In this document: positions 1 through 7,832 of the stretch, piece by piece
How positions within the stretch are numbered: position 1 is the stretch's first letter
Layout: each line of letters starts with the position of its first letter
Origin: Rhodospirillales bacterium
GTDB taxonomy: Bacteria > Pseudomonadota > Alphaproteobacteria > Rhodospirillales > JANQFP01
Direction: 5' to 3'
DNA length: 50,588 bases
Assembly: GCA_028277795.1 (NCBI GenBank)
Contig: JANQFP010000149.1
Span: forward strand, 1-50,588
The notes under the pieces: generated by a model
Told to the model about the DNA's origin: nothing
Seen by the model: only the letters and a program-made list of their open reading frames with translations
Database searches by the model: none
Program-made: the position numbers and the translations under genes

Positions 1-75
1 TGGAGCGGGCGATGAGATTCGAACTCACGACTTCAACCTTGGCAAGGTTGCGCTCTACCCCTGAGCTACGCCCGC
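1..75 (-). tRNA. tRNA-Gly (anticodon GCC)
   Basis: Read on the minus strand this folds as a complete cloverleaf. The acceptor arm GCGGGCG (75-69) pairs with CGCCCGC (11-5), followed by discriminator T and an encoded CCA at 3-1. The anticodon stem CAACC/GGTTG closes the seven-base loop TTGCCAA, giving anticodon GCC at 43-41, which reads GGC and GGT glycine codons. The T arm holds the usual TTCGAAT loop. The CCA end coincides with the window edge, so the gene is complete. It is divergent from the deacylase gene at 190. Confidence 0.97.
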
Positions 76-189
76 CCGCCGCGACCCGCGATCATACGCC
101 ATGGCAACCGCTTTTCAAGTACGGTTTTCCTCCGGCGCCGGCGCCGCCGGCCCTTGAGGGCGGCGGCCCGGCGGCGCTAAGGTGGCGCC

Positions 190-678
190 ATGCCGAAGAC
201 TCCCGAGGACCTGTTGCGGCGGCTCGACGAGCTGAAGATCGACGCCACCACGCACCGCCACCCGCCGGTGTTCACCGTCGAGGAGAACAAGCGCCTGCGC
301 GGCACCCTTCCGGGCACCCACATCAAGAACCTGTTCCTCAAGGACAAGAAGGGGGCGCTGTGGCTGGTCGTCACCCTGGAAGACCGGGCGATCGACATGA
401 AGGACCTGCGCCGGCGCTTGGGTGCCGCCCAGTTGTCCTTCGGCCGCCCCGAGGTGCTGCGCGAGGCCCTGGGCATCGACCCCGGGTCGGTGACGCCCTT
501 CGCCGTGATCAACGACCCGGACGGCCGGGTGACCGTGGTCCTCGACCGTGACCTGATGGAGGCCGAAACGGTCAACTGCCACCCCCTGAGCAACGACGCG
601 ACCACGGCCATCGCCCCGGAAGACCTGCTGCGTTTCCTGGAGGCGTGTGGCCACGAGCCGCGGATCATGGCCCTCTGA
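190..678 (+). CDS. prdX: Prolyl-tRNA editing-type deacylase (YbaK/ProX family)
   Basis: The 162-residue protein is a stand-alone YbaK/ProRS-INS editing domain. Its best match from memory is the PrdX/ProXp-ala branch, which hydrolyses alanine mischarged on tRNA(Pro) in the cytoplasm. Visible family signs are the N-terminal TTHRHPPVFTVEE segment, the GTHIKNLFLKDKKG lysine-rich strand that carries the catalytic lysine in this family, and the late NCHPLSND segment. The length is normal for a free-standing editing domain. It is transcribed away from the tRNA-Gly gene and stands alone; the next gene starts about 90 bases downstream. Separating the ProXp-ala, YbaK (Cys-tRNA(Pro)) and related branches needs an alignment, so the subfamily is less certain than the fold. 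Confidence 0.88.
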   Translation: MPKTPEDLLRRLDELKIDATTHRHPPVFTVEENKRLRGTLPGTHIKNLFLKDKKGALWLVVTLEDRAIDMKDLRRRLGAAQLSFGRPEVLREALGIDPGSVTPFAVINDPDGRVTVVLDRDLMEAETVNCHPLSNDATTAIAPEDLLRFLEACGHEPRIMAL

Positions 679-771
679 ACCCCGGCCGCTGGGGATTCCG
701 CCCTTGCGCCGACGGCCGCAAACGGCCATTTATTGGGCAATCTCCGACGTTTGACCTTGGGCGGCCCTTCC

Positions 772-1701
772 ATGGCGTTCATCATCGACCCCAACCAGCC
801 CTCCGCCGCCGCGGCGCCCGCCGCCGGTGCCGACGGTGACCTGATCAAGGAGTCGAATACCGCCAATTTCGCCGCCGACGTCCTGGATGCGTCGGTGGAG
901 CGCCCGGTAATCGTCGATTTCTGGGCGCCGTGGTGCGGCCCGTGCAAGCAGCTCGGGCCGGCCATCGAGAAGCAGGTGCGCGCCTTCGGCGGGCTGGTCC
1001 GGCTGGTCAAGATCAACGTCGACGAGAATCAGGACCTGGCCATGCAGATGCGCATCCAGTCCATCCCCGCCGTTTACGCCTTCCGCGACGGCCGGCCGGT
1101 GGACGGCTTCGTCGGTGCCCTACCGGAGAGCCAGATCCGTGCTTTCGTCGAGCGACTGACCGGCGACGCCGTGCCGCCAATAGAACAGGCCCTGGCCCAG
1201 GCCCGTGACACCCTGGCCGCCGGTGACGTGGCCGGCGCCACCGCGCTTTACGGCGAGATCCTGGCCCACGATGGGGGCAATGCCGGCGCCGTCGCCGGCT
1301 TGATCCGCTGCTACACCGCGTCCGGCGACACGGCGCGGGCCCGCCAGTTGGTGGACGGCCTGCCCCGCGAACTCAAGGGCAACGGCGAGGTGACGGCGGC
1401 GCTGTCGGCCCTGGACCTGGCCGAGCAGGGGGACGGCGGAGCCGACGTGGCGGCGCTTCGCGACCGCCTTGCCGCCGATGCCGACGACCACCAGGCCCGC
1501 CTCGATCTGGCGGTGGCCCTCTATGGGGCCGGCCAGAGCGAAGGGGCCATCGACGCCCTGCTCGATCTGGTGCGCCGCGATCGGGAGTGGAACGACGAGG
1601 CCGGGCGCAAGCAGCTGGTCAAGATCTTCGATGCCCTCGGTCCGACCCACCCGCAGACCGTGGCCGGCCGTCGGCGGCTGTCCTCCATCCTGTTTTCATG
1701 A
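772..1701 (+). CDS. cnoX: Thioredoxin-domain co-chaperone, CnoX/YbbN type
   Basis: A 309-residue cytoplasmic protein. An N-terminal thioredoxin fold (about residues 25-135) carries an intact W54-C-G-P-C58 active site. The rest is an alanine-rich, TPR-like helical region that reads as the YbbN/CnoX C-terminal domain. The E. coli protein has lost the first active-site cysteine, while alphaproteobacterial versions such as that of Caulobacter keep CGPC, so this one probably has both reductase and holdase activity. The ATG at 772 is preferred to an in-frame TTG at 733, because homologues begin near the MAFIID-like start and the residues before it look non-coding. Its stop overlaps the next start as ATGA, so the cluster to 2981 is probably translationally coupled. 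Confidence 0.88.
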   Translation: MAFIIDPNQPSAAAAPAAGADGDLIKESNTANFAADVLDASVERPVIVDFWAPWCGPCKQLGPAIEKQVRAFGGLVRLVKINVDENQDLAMQMRIQSIPAVYAFRDGRPVDGFVGALPESQIRAFVERLTGDAVPPIEQALAQARDTLAAGDVAGATALYGEILAHDGGNAGAVAGLIRCYTASGDTARARQLVDGLPRELKGNGEVTAALSALDLAEQGDGGADVAALRDRLAADADDHQARLDLAVALYGAGQSEGAIDALLDLVRRDREWNDEAGRKQLVKIFDALGPTHPQTVAGRRRLSSILFS

Positions 1702-2375
1702 GCAGCAATCTGCACGCCGTGGAGGCCGGCGAATTGCCGGACGTGCTCGCGGTGTTTCCCCTGCCCGGCGCGCTGCTGCTGCCGCGGGGACGGTTGCCGC
1801 TCAACATTTTCGAGCCCCGCTACCTGAACCTGGTGGTGGACACCCTGGGGACCGGGCGGGTGTTCGGCATGGTGCAGCCCAGGGGCACCGAGGTCCATCC
1901 CGTGCCCGACGATGCACAGCTCTACGACACCGGTTGCGCCGGCCGCATCAGCACCTTCTCCGAGACCGGCGACGGGCGGTTCTTCATCACCCTGACCGGC
2001 ATCAGCCGCTTTCGCATCACCGGCGAGCTGGACCTGGACCCGGCGCGCGGCTACCGGCGCGTGGCCGCCCGCTATCAGGCCTTCGCCACCGACCTGCAGG
2101 AGGACCCGGGCACGGTGGCCGACCGCGACCGGCTGCTGGCCGCGGTGGAGATTTATTTCCAACTCAAGGGCATCGAGGTGGACTGGTCGGCCCTCAAGGA
2201 CGCCGACGATGAACCGCTGGTCACGTCGCTGGCCATGATCTGTCCTTTCGAGCCGCGCGAGAAACAGGCCCTTCTGGAATGCGACGGCGTCGCCGCGCGG
2301 GCGGTACTGTTGACCACACTGATGGAGATGGCCGGGCACGAAGGCGCCGCGGACGCCACCCCGGCTCGCCATTGA
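1698..2375 (+). CDS. LON-substrate-binding-domain protein (Lon N-terminal-like)
   Basis: A 225-residue protein made only of the domain found at the N terminus of Lon protease. It opens with the typical [24 protein letters not shown] pattern (seen at about residues 18-41) and the later GMVQP strand. There is no AAA+ or protease part, so it cannot be a protease itself. Such stand-alone proteins are common next to the thioredoxin/CnoX gene in alphaproteobacteria; their role is undefined, possibly substrate recognition in protein quality control. The start ATG overlaps the upstream stop by four bases. An annotation as Lon peptidase would be misleading. Confidence 0.85.
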   Translation: MSSNLHAVEAGELPDVLAVFPLPGALLLPRGRLPLNIFEPRYLNLVVDTLGTGRVFGMVQPRGTEVHPVPDDAQLYDTGCAGRISTFSETGDGRFFITLTGISRFRITGELDLDPARGYRRVAARYQAFATDLQEDPGTVADRDRLLAAVEIYFQLKGIEVDWSALKDADDEPLVTSLAMICPFEPREKQALLECDGVAARAVLLTTLMEMAGHEGAADATPARH

Positions 2376-2394
2376 CGGAGGCATGGAGACGGCC

Positions 2395-2610
2395 ATGAGC
2401 GAACGCAAGGTGGACCCCAAGCTGCTGGAAATCCTGGTGTGCCCGCTGACCAAGGGGCCGCTGCGCTACGACGAACAGGCCCAGGAGCTGATCAGCGACC
2501 AGGCCCAGTTGGCCTATCCCATCCGCGACGGCATTCCCATCATGCTGATCGACGAGGCCCGCGCCCTGGACGCGTCCCCCGCCGGTGCCGGTACGGGAAG
2601 CGAGTCATGA
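2395..2610 (+). CDS. Trm112-like small protein (UPF0434/YcaR family)
   Basis: A 71-residue protein with the family hallmark [17 protein letters not shown] near the N terminus and [16 protein letters not shown] at the end of the domain. In eukaryotes and archaea Trm112 activates methyltransferases; the bacterial role is unresolved. Only one of the zinc-binding cysteines of the archaeal/eukaryal proteins is visible here (in CPLTK), so zinc binding is unlikely. ATG 2395 is preferred to ATG 2383, because GGAG at 2385-2388 lies six bases before it and homologues start MS. The stop overlaps the next gene as ATGA. Confidence 0.88.
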   Translation: MSERKVDPKLLEILVCPLTKGPLRYDEQAQELISDQAQLAYPIRDGIPIMLIDEARALDASPAGAGTGSES

Positions 2611-2981
2611 GCGAATCCTACGGCACCAGTCACCACCCGACCGAGATCCGGGTCAAGCGCGAAGAGAAGGTGCTGGAGATCGACTTCGACGACGGCAAGT
2701 CCTTCCGCCTGCCCGCCGAGCTGCTGCGCGTGGAAAGCCCGTCGGCCGAGGTGCAGGGCCACAGTCCGGCCGACAAGAAGGTGGTCGCCGGGCGCCGCCA
2801 TGTGGGCATCATGGGGGTCGAGCCGGTGGGCAACTACGCCATTTCGATCAAGTTCGACGACCTCCACGATTCCGGCATCTATTCGTGGGACACCCTGTAC
2901 GAGTTCGGCGAGCGCCAGGACGAGATCTGGCAAGCGTACCTGACGGCGCTGGAGGCCAAGGGCCTCAGCCGCGATCCCTGA
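2607..2981 (+). CDS. DUF971 domain protein (GBBH-like N-terminal domain)
   Basis: A 124-residue protein consisting of a single DUF971 domain, the small fold also found at the N terminus of gamma-butyrobetaine hydroxylase. Recognisable segments are [20 protein letters not shown] near the start and the closing [20 protein letters not shown] strand with an aromatic-rich end. The full catalytic hydroxylase is absent, so no enzymatic function should be assigned. In other bacteria the domain is often linked to iron-sulfur carriers such as Mrp/ApbC, which suggests, but does not show, a role in metal handling. It overlaps the Trm112-like gene by four bases and ends the cluster; the next gene is convergent. 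Confidence 0.85.
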   Translation: MSESYGTSHHPTEIRVKREEKVLEIDFDDGKSFRLPAELLRVESPSAEVQGHSPADKKVVAGRRHVGIMGVEPVGNYAISIKFDDLHDSGIYSWDTLYEFGERQDEIWQAYLTALEAKGLSRDP

Positions 2982-3005
2982 CAGCGGGATTTCTCTCTCT
3001 AACTT

Positions 3006-4247
3006 CTATAGCGGCGCCCCGCGCATCAGGCGCGGCAGGTCGCCGACCAGGCCCATGGCGTGGCGCATGAAGAGCTGCTTCAGCGGCGGTGCCCGGTTGA
3101 CGGCGGCGAGACCCAAGTCGCGGGCCAGGCGCAGCGGCGCAAGGTCGTTTGAGAACAAGCGGTTGAGCCCGTCGGTGAGGGCCAGCATCAGGGTGTTGTC
3201 GAAGCGGCGCCAGCGCTGGTAGCGGGCCAGCACCGTCCCCTCGCCGACGTCCAGGCCCAGGCGGCGGGCATCGGTCAGCACCTCGGCCAAGGCCGCCACG
3301 TCGCGCAGCCCCATGTTCAGTCCCTGGCCTGCGATGGGGTGCATGGCATGCGCCGCATCGCCCACCAGCGCCAGCCGCCGGTCCGCCACCGCGTGGGCGA
3401 ACTGGAGCGACAGGGGGTAGGCCCAGCGCGGCCCCACCACCTCCAGCCGCCCCAGGAAGTCCCCGAACCGCAAGCCCAGCTCGGCGAGGAACCCGGCATC
3501 GTCGAGGGCCATGATGGCGGGCGCCAGGTCGGACCGCTCGGTCCAGACGATGGACGCGCGGTTGTCCAGAAGCGGAAGGATGGCGAACGGCCCGGCAGGC
3601 AGGAAACGTTCGTGGGCGACGAATCCGTGGGGCTTCTCGTGGGCCACCGTGCACACGATGCCGGTCTGCGGGTAGCTCCAGCGGGTGACCCGGATGCGGG
3701 CGTCGTCGCGGGTGCGCGAGCGGCGGCCGTCAGCGGCGACGGCCAGGGCCGCCCGCACGATGGCGCCGCCGGCCAGTCGCGCCTCGACGCCAGCGGCCGT
3801 CCGCTGCAGGCTGGCCACCCGCTCTGGAGCCAGCAGCCGCACGCCTTCGCCCGTCGCCATGCGGCCGAGCAGGGCGCGGCGGATCACCCGGTTCTCGACC
3901 ATGTAGCCGAAGGGCCGGTCGCCAAGGTCCCGGTGGTCGTAGTGAAGGAACAGGGGCGAATCGCCGTCGGTGACGCGGATGTCCCGCATGGGGCAGGCCT
4001 CGCCCGCCATGTCCGGCCACAGGCCGATGCCTTCGAACAGCCGTTGGGACGCCGCGGCAATGGCCGAGGCACGGCCGTCGAAACCGGCATCGAGGAAGGA
4101 CACCGGGTCTTCAGCATCGACCACCGTGACGGCCATCCCGCCCCGGGCCAGGGCGCAGGCCAGGGTACCGCCGACCATGCCGCCGCCGACGATCAAGACG
4201 TCGGTGGTGATGGTCTGTCCCTGTGGGCTCGTCGGTGCCGGGGCCAT
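3006..4247 (-). CDS. ubiH: FAD-dependent ubiquinone-biosynthesis hydroxylase (UbiH/COQ6 family)
   Basis: A 413-residue flavoprotein monooxygenase. The dinucleotide-binding motif VLIVGGGMVGGTLA sits at about residues 18-31. The second FAD motif, LALVGDAAHAMHPIAGQGLN, lies near residue 300 and is diagnostic for the UbiH/UbiF/VisC/COQ6 family. These enzymes hydroxylate the polyprenyl-phenol ring during ubiquinone synthesis at the inner membrane face. Alphaproteobacteria use a varied set of such enzymes (for example UbiL, UbiM), and the exact ring position cannot be read from sequence. The gene is convergent with the DUF971 gene and divergent from glnK. Confidence 0.85.
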   Translation of the reverse strand: MAPAPTSPQGQTITTDVLIVGGGMVGGTLACALARGGMAVTVVDAEDPVSFLDAGFDGRASAIAAASQRLFEGIGLWPDMAGEACPMRDIRVTDGDSPLFLHYDHRDLGDRPFGYMVENRVIRRALLGRMATGEGVRLLAPERVASLQRTAAGVEARLAGGAIVRAALAVAADGRRSRTRDDARIRVTRWSYPQTGIVCTVAHEKPHGFVAHERFLPAGPFAILPLLDNRASIVWTERSDLAPAIMALDDAGFLAELGLRFGDFLGRLEVVGPRWAYPLSLQFAHAVADRRLALVGDAAHAMHPIAGQGLNMGLRDVAALAEVLTDARRLGLDVGEGTVLARYQRWRRFDNTLMLALTDGLNRLFSNDLAPLRLARDLGLAAVNRAPPLKQLFMRHAMGLVGDLPRLMRGAPL

Positions 4248-4437
4248 GGCCTCACAACTGCCCCCATCCGCCCGCGCTGTCCAGCCTCAAGTGACCAGGA
4301 AAAATGCTCAACATTTAGGCGCGGGCTTCAATATGCCTAATTTTTCACCAAGGTTTTGTTCGGTCATGAACAGTGTCAAGTTCGATATCACCCAATCAAC
4401 ACGTTGAAATAATAGCATTTTTCTTTCCACCTGCCGA

Positions 4438-4454
4438 TTCGGCACGGTTCTTGA
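4438..4454 (+). promoter_or_regulatory. Sigma-54 promoter element of glnK-amtB
   Basis: TTCGGCACGGTTCTTGA fits the -24/-12 pattern TGGCACG-N4-TTGC with correct spacing. Deviations are C for T at the left edge and TTGA instead of TTGC at -12. The predicted start is about 4466, leaving a leader of about 118 bases before glnK with a GC hairpin (TTCCCCC 4526-4532 pairing with GGGGGAA 4538-4544). The remaining 4248-4583 gap is relatively AT-rich with no gene; I found no convincing NtrC box. NtrC/RpoN control of glnK-amtB is well known in proteobacteria. Confidence 0.7.
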
Positions 4455-4583
4455 TTTGGCATCACGTCGGGCGGGACTGTCGCCCGATAACCGAGGACGG
4501 ATTGCAATAGGGGCTTCGGCACCCGTTCCCCCGTCTGGGGGGAAGGCCAAGGACCGGGCCCCGAGAATAAAGGATTGCGCGAG

Positions 4584-4922
4584 ATGAAGTTGCTCATGGC
4601 GGTGATCAAGCCGTTCAAGCTGGACGACGTGCGCGAAGCCCTGACCGCGCTCGGCCTGCAAGGCATGACCGTCACCGAAGTCAAGGGTTTCGGCCGGCAG
4701 AAGGGCCAAGCCGAGATCTACCGGGGCGCCGAGTACACGGTGAACTTCGTGCCCAAAATCAAGATCGAGGTCGCTGTCGGCGACGACATGGTCGAAGGCG
4801 TCGCCGAGGCCATCCAAAGCGCGGCGCGCACGGACACCATCGGCGACGGCAAGATCTTCGTCTACGACCTGGTCAAGGCGGTGCGCATCCGCACCGGCGA
4901 AACGGACGCGGACGCGTTATAG
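4584..4922 (+). CDS. glnK: PII nitrogen regulatory protein
   Basis: A 112-residue PII signal protein, the canonical length. It begins MKLLMAVIKPFKLDDV, carries the T-loop with uridylylation target Tyr51 in the segment AEIYRGAEYTVNF, and ends with the usual VRIRTGE ATP-site strand. It binds ATP/ADP and 2-oxoglutarate and reports nitrogen state to partners, including the ammonium channel AmtB encoded 12 bases downstream. That linkage favours the name glnK over glnB. ATG 4584 was chosen because AAAGGA at 4569-4574 precedes it with nine-base spacing; a TTG nine bases upstream lacks support. Expression probably depends on sigma-54. Confidence 0.95.
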   Translation: MKLLMAVIKPFKLDDVREALTALGLQGMTVTEVKGFGRQKGQAEIYRGAEYTVNFVPKIKIEVAVGDDMVEGVAEAIQSAARTDTIGDGKIFVYDLVKAVRIRTGETDADAL

Positions 4923-4934
4923 GAGATTGACCCA

Positions 4935-6236
4935 ATGAACAAACTGACCCACCTGACCGGGCGTCTGGGCCTGGCGACGATACTGGCCGCCGGCACCGGC
5001 GGTGCGGCCCTGGCCGACGAGGCAACGCTGTCCGCCGGCGATACCGCCTGGATGCTCACCTCCACCGCCCTGGTCCTGATGATGACCATACCGGGGCTGG
5101 CCTTGTTCTACGGCGGCATGGTGCGCAAGAAGAACGTGCTCTCCACCGTTATGCAGAGCTTCGCCACGGCCTGCCTGATGACCGTGCTGTGGATGGTCAT
5201 CGGCTATTCGCTGGCTTTCAGCGACGGCGGCGACCTCAACGCGTTCGTGGGCGGGTTCGACAACCTGTTCCTCGGCGCCATCGGCAAGGATTCGCTCAGC
5301 GGCACCATTCCTGAATCGGTGTTCATGACCTTCCAGATGACCTTTGCCATCATCACGCCGGCACTGATCACCGGGGCCTTCGCCGACCGCATGAAGTTCT
5401 CGGCCATGCTGTGGTTCCTCGGCCTGTGGATGGTCATCGTCTACGCGCCCATCTGCCATTGGGTGTGGGGCGGCGGCTTCCTCGGCGATGAAGGTGTCCT
5501 CGACTTCGCCGGCGGCACCGTGGTGCACATCAACGCCGGCGTGGCCGGCCTGATGGCCGCCCTGGTTCTGGGCCGCCGCAACGGCTACGGCTCCGAGAAC
5601 ATGGCGCCCCACAACCTGGTGCTCAGCGTCATCGGCGCCTCCATGCTGTGGGTGGGCTGGTTCGGCTTCAACGCCGGCTCGGCGGTGGCCGCCGACGGCG
5701 CCGCCGGCATGGCCATGGCGGTGACCCAGATCGCCACCGCCGCCGCGGCGCTGTCGTGGATGTTCGCCGAGTGGCTGCTGCGCAAGAAGGCCAGCGTGCT
5801 CGGCATCGTTTCCGGTGCCGTGGGCGGCTTGGTCGCCATCACCCCGGCGTCGGGCTTCGTCAACCCGATGGGCGCGCTGTTCATCGGCATCGCCTCCGGT
5901 CTCGCCTGCTATTGGGGCGCGGTGTGGCTCAAGCCCAAGCTGGGCTATGACGACTCGCTGGACGTCTTCGGCGTCCACGGCATCGGCGGCATCGTCGGCG
6001 CCGTCCTCACCGGGGTCTTCGCGGTCGAGGCCATCGGCGGCACCGCGGGCCTGATCGAGGGCAACGCCGCCCAGGTGTGGATCCAGATCGAGGGCATCGT
6101 CGCCACCATGGTCTACTGCGCCGTGGTCTCCTTCGTCCTGCTCAAGATCATCGACGTGGTGATCGGCCTGCGGGTGGACCAGGAGACGGAGATCGGCGGC
6201 CTCGACATCAACCTGCACGGTGAGGTCGTGCAATAG
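4935..6236 (+). CDS. amtB: Ammonium channel AmtB (PII-linked)
   Basis: A 433-residue integral membrane protein with an N-terminal signal peptide (cleavage near AALADEAT, about residue 28) followed by about eleven membrane helices. Family signatures present: the periplasmic-side DFAGGTVVHINAGVAG with the conserved Asp and first pore histidine, GWFGFNAGSA with the Phe gate, and DVFGVHGIGG with the second pore histidine. It conducts ammonium across the inner membrane and is blocked by its partner GlnK under nitrogen sufficiency. It shares the glnK transcript (12-base gap) and is followed by a strong hairpin terminator at 6334. Confidence 0.95.
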   Translation: MNKLTHLTGRLGLATILAAGTGGAALADEATLSAGDTAWMLTSTALVLMMTIPGLALFYGGMVRKKNVLSTVMQSFATACLMTVLWMVIGYSLAFSDGGDLNAFVGGFDNLFLGAIGKDSLSGTIPESVFMTFQMTFAIITPALITGAFADRMKFSAMLWFLGLWMVIVYAPICHWVWGGGFLGDEGVLDFAGGTVVHINAGVAGLMAALVLGRRNGYGSENMAPHNLVLSVIGASMLWVGWFGFNAGSAVAADGAAGMAMAVTQIATAAAALSWMFAEWLLRKKASVLGIVSGAVGGLVAITPASGFVNPMGALFIGIASGLACYWGAVWLKPKLGYDDSLDVFGVHGIGGIVGAVLTGVFAVEAIGGTAGLIEGNAAQVWIQIEGIVATMVYCAVVSFVLLKIIDVVIGLRVDQETEIGGLDINLHGEVVQ

Positions 6237-6243
6237 GGGCGCC

Positions 6244-6282
6244 GTGACGGCCCCGAACTCCCCCCGCACGCGGGGCCGTCAC
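6244..6282 (+). repeat. Inverted repeat downstream of amtB
   Basis: GTGACGGCCCC (6244-6254) and GGGGCCGTCAC (6272-6282) form a perfect 11-bp stem with a 17-base loop, starting seven bases after the amtB stop codon. No T-run follows, so it is more likely an mRNA-stabilising or pausing hairpin ahead of the true terminator 50 bases on. Confidence 0.7.
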
Positions 6283-6333
6283 ACCGGAGGGATTGCGGAC
6301 GCACGGTTCTCCCAACGCTCTCCCTCCTTCAGC

Positions 6334-6374
6334 GGACCGGAAGGCGCAAGCCTTCCGGTCCTTTTGCTTGTTTG
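6334..6374 (+). terminator. Rho-independent terminator of glnK-amtB
   Basis: GGACCGGAAGGC (6334-6345) and GCCTTCCGGTCC (6350-6361) form a perfect 12-bp stem around a GCAA tetraloop, followed by TTTTGCTTGTTTG. This is a textbook intrinsic terminator and separates the glnK-amtB unit from the second amt gene. Confidence 0.9.
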
Positions 6375-6475
6375 GTGGCCATAACCAGCCAATCTGCCTG
6401 TTTTATGGGCAATCGGTTTGCGCGGCCGGCGCCGCGGCGTGGCGGTTTCCTGCCGCCCGGCGGCGTCGCGCGCAT

Positions 6476-6491
6476 TTGGCACGGAACTTGA
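6476..6491 (+). promoter_or_regulatory. Sigma-54 promoter element of the second amt gene
   Basis: TTGGCACGGAACTTGA matches the full -24 element TTGGCACG and, after the correct four-base spacer, TTGA at -12 in place of TTGC. The predicted start is near 6502, 36 bases before the ATG. Upstream, CCATAA (6379-6384) and TTATGG (6403-6408) form a weak inverted repeat that could be an activator site, but this is only a suggestion. The element implies that the gene is induced separately from glnK-amtB. Confidence 0.75.
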
Positions 6492-6538
6492 GACCGCCCG
6501 CCGGCAGAACCGGTTTTCGAGCATTGGGAGAGACCACG

Positions 6539-7771
6539 ATGGATGCGTTCAAGTCGGGCGCCGATGTGCTTTTCGTTCTCATGGGTGCCGTCATGGTGTT
6601 GGCCATGCATTCGGGATTCGCCTTCCTGGAGGTGGGCACCGTTCGCCGCAAGAGCCAGGTCAACGCCCTGATCAAGATCCTGGTGGATTTCTCCACCTCG
6701 ACGGTGGCGTACTTCTTCATCGGCTACACCGTGGCCTATGGGGTCGACTTCCTGGTCAATGCCCAGGTGCTGTCGGGCGCCGCGCCGGCCGACGGCTACA
6801 ACTTCGCGGCCAGCGGCTACGATCTGGTCAAGTTCTTCTTCCTACTCACCTTCGCCGCCGCCGTGCCGGCCATCATCTCGGGGGGCATCGCCGAACGGGC
6901 CGGGTTCTGGCCCCAGCTCACGGCGACGGCCATCCTGGTGGCGATCTTCTATCCCACCTTCGAGGGCATGGTTTGGGGCAGCCGGTTCGGTTTCCAGGAG
7001 TTCATGGAGTCCACCTTCGGCTTCGCCTTCCATGACTTCGCGGGCTCCATCGTGGTCCACGCCATAGGCGGATGGATCGCGCTCGGCGCCGTGGTGATGC
7101 TGGGCGCCCGCCAGGGCCGCTACCGGCGCGACGGCTCCATGGTCGGCATCCCGCCCTCCAACATTCCGTTCCTGGCCCTGGGCTCGTGGGTGCTGTCGGT
7201 GGGCTGGTTCGGCTTCAACGTGATGAGCGCCCAGAGCCTGGAGGGGGTGACCGGCCTAGTCGCCATCAACTCCCTGATGGCCATGGTCGGCGGTGTGCTG
7301 GCATCCCTGGTGGCCGGGCGCAACGACCCCGGCTTCGTTCACAACGGGGCGCTGGCCGGGCTGGTCGCCGTATGCGCCGGCTCCGACGTCATGCATCCCA
7401 TCGGCGCCCTGGCCACCGGAATCGTCGCCGGCGCCCTGTTCGTCTGGGGCTTCAATCAGTGCCAGAAGACGTGGCGCATCGACGACGTGCTCGGCGTCTG
7501 GCCCCTGCACGGCATGTGCGGGCTGTGGGGCGGCATCGCCTGTGGCATCTTCGGCCTCGAGGCGGTGGGTGGCATGGGCGGCGTGGCCTTCCTGCCGCAG
7601 CTCGTGGGCTCCCTGGCCGGCGTCGTGTTCGCCACCGTCACCGGCTTCCTCGTCTACGGCGGCCTCAAGCTCACCGTCGGCATCCGCCTGACCGAGGAGC
7701 AGGAGTTCGCCGGCGCCGATCTGTCGCTGCACAAGATCAGCGCCTACCCCGAAGAGGACATGGCCCGCTGA
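6539..7771 (+). CDS. Second Amt/Mep/Rh family ammonium transporter
   Basis: A 410-residue channel without a cleavable signal peptide, starting MDAFKSGADVLFVLMGAVMV directly with a membrane helix. Pore residues are kept: DFAGSIVVHAIGG (Asp and first pore His), GWFGFNVMSA (Phe gate region) and GVWPLHGMCG (second pore His). It diverges clearly from the AmtB 300 bases upstream and ends in a long acidic cytoplasmic tail. No second PII gene follows. It may be a higher-affinity or sensor-type Amt regulated by the same GlnK. ATG 6539 is supported by GGGAG about eight bases before it and by the sigma-54 start; longer in-frame reading upstream overlaps the promoter and terminator. Confidence 0.92.
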   Translation: MDAFKSGADVLFVLMGAVMVLAMHSGFAFLEVGTVRRKSQVNALIKILVDFSTSTVAYFFIGYTVAYGVDFLVNAQVLSGAAPADGYNFAASGYDLVKFFFLLTFAAAVPAIISGGIAERAGFWPQLTATAILVAIFYPTFEGMVWGSRFGFQEFMESTFGFAFHDFAGSIVVHAIGGWIALGAVVMLGARQGRYRRDGSMVGIPPSNIPFLALGSWVLSVGWFGFNVMSAQSLEGVTGLVAINSLMAMVGGVLASLVAGRNDPGFVHNGALAGLVAVCAGSDVMHPIGALATGIVAGALFVWGFNQCQKTWRIDDVLGVWPLHGMCGLWGGIACGIFGLEAVGGMGGVAFLPQLVGSLAGVVFATVTGFLVYGGLKLTVGIRLTEEQEFAGADLSLHKISAYPEEDMAR

Positions 7772-7781
7772 TCACCGATGC

Positions 7782-7822
7782 GGCGCCGCCCCCGTTAACG
7801 TCTTGTCAACGGGGGCGGCGCC
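7782..7822 (+). terminator. Perfect 15-bp hairpin between amt and ftsK
   Basis: GGCGCCGCCCCCGTT (7782-7796) and AACGGGGGCGGCGCC (7808-7822) form a perfect 15-bp stem with an 11-base loop, starting ten bases after the amt stop codon. There is no T-run (ATAATCGG follows), so intrinsic termination would be inefficient. It ends only ten bases before the ftsK start codon and could equally mask ribosome entry there. Confidence 0.65.
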
Positions 7823-7832
7823 ATAATCGGGC

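Noticed and set aside
714..727. Small hairpin GGCCG/CGGCC before the CnoX gene as a terminator
   Set aside because: Only five base pairs, no real T-run (ATTTATT), so too weak to call.
177..1016. Long minus-strand frames opposite the deacylase and CnoX genes
   Set aside because: Anti-sense shadows of real genes with Arg/Ser/Pro-rich content typical of third-position GC bias.
6293..6538. N-terminal extension of the second amt gene
   Set aside because: It would translate across the amtB terminator and the sigma-54 promoter; ATG 6539 with its ribosome site is the reasonable start.
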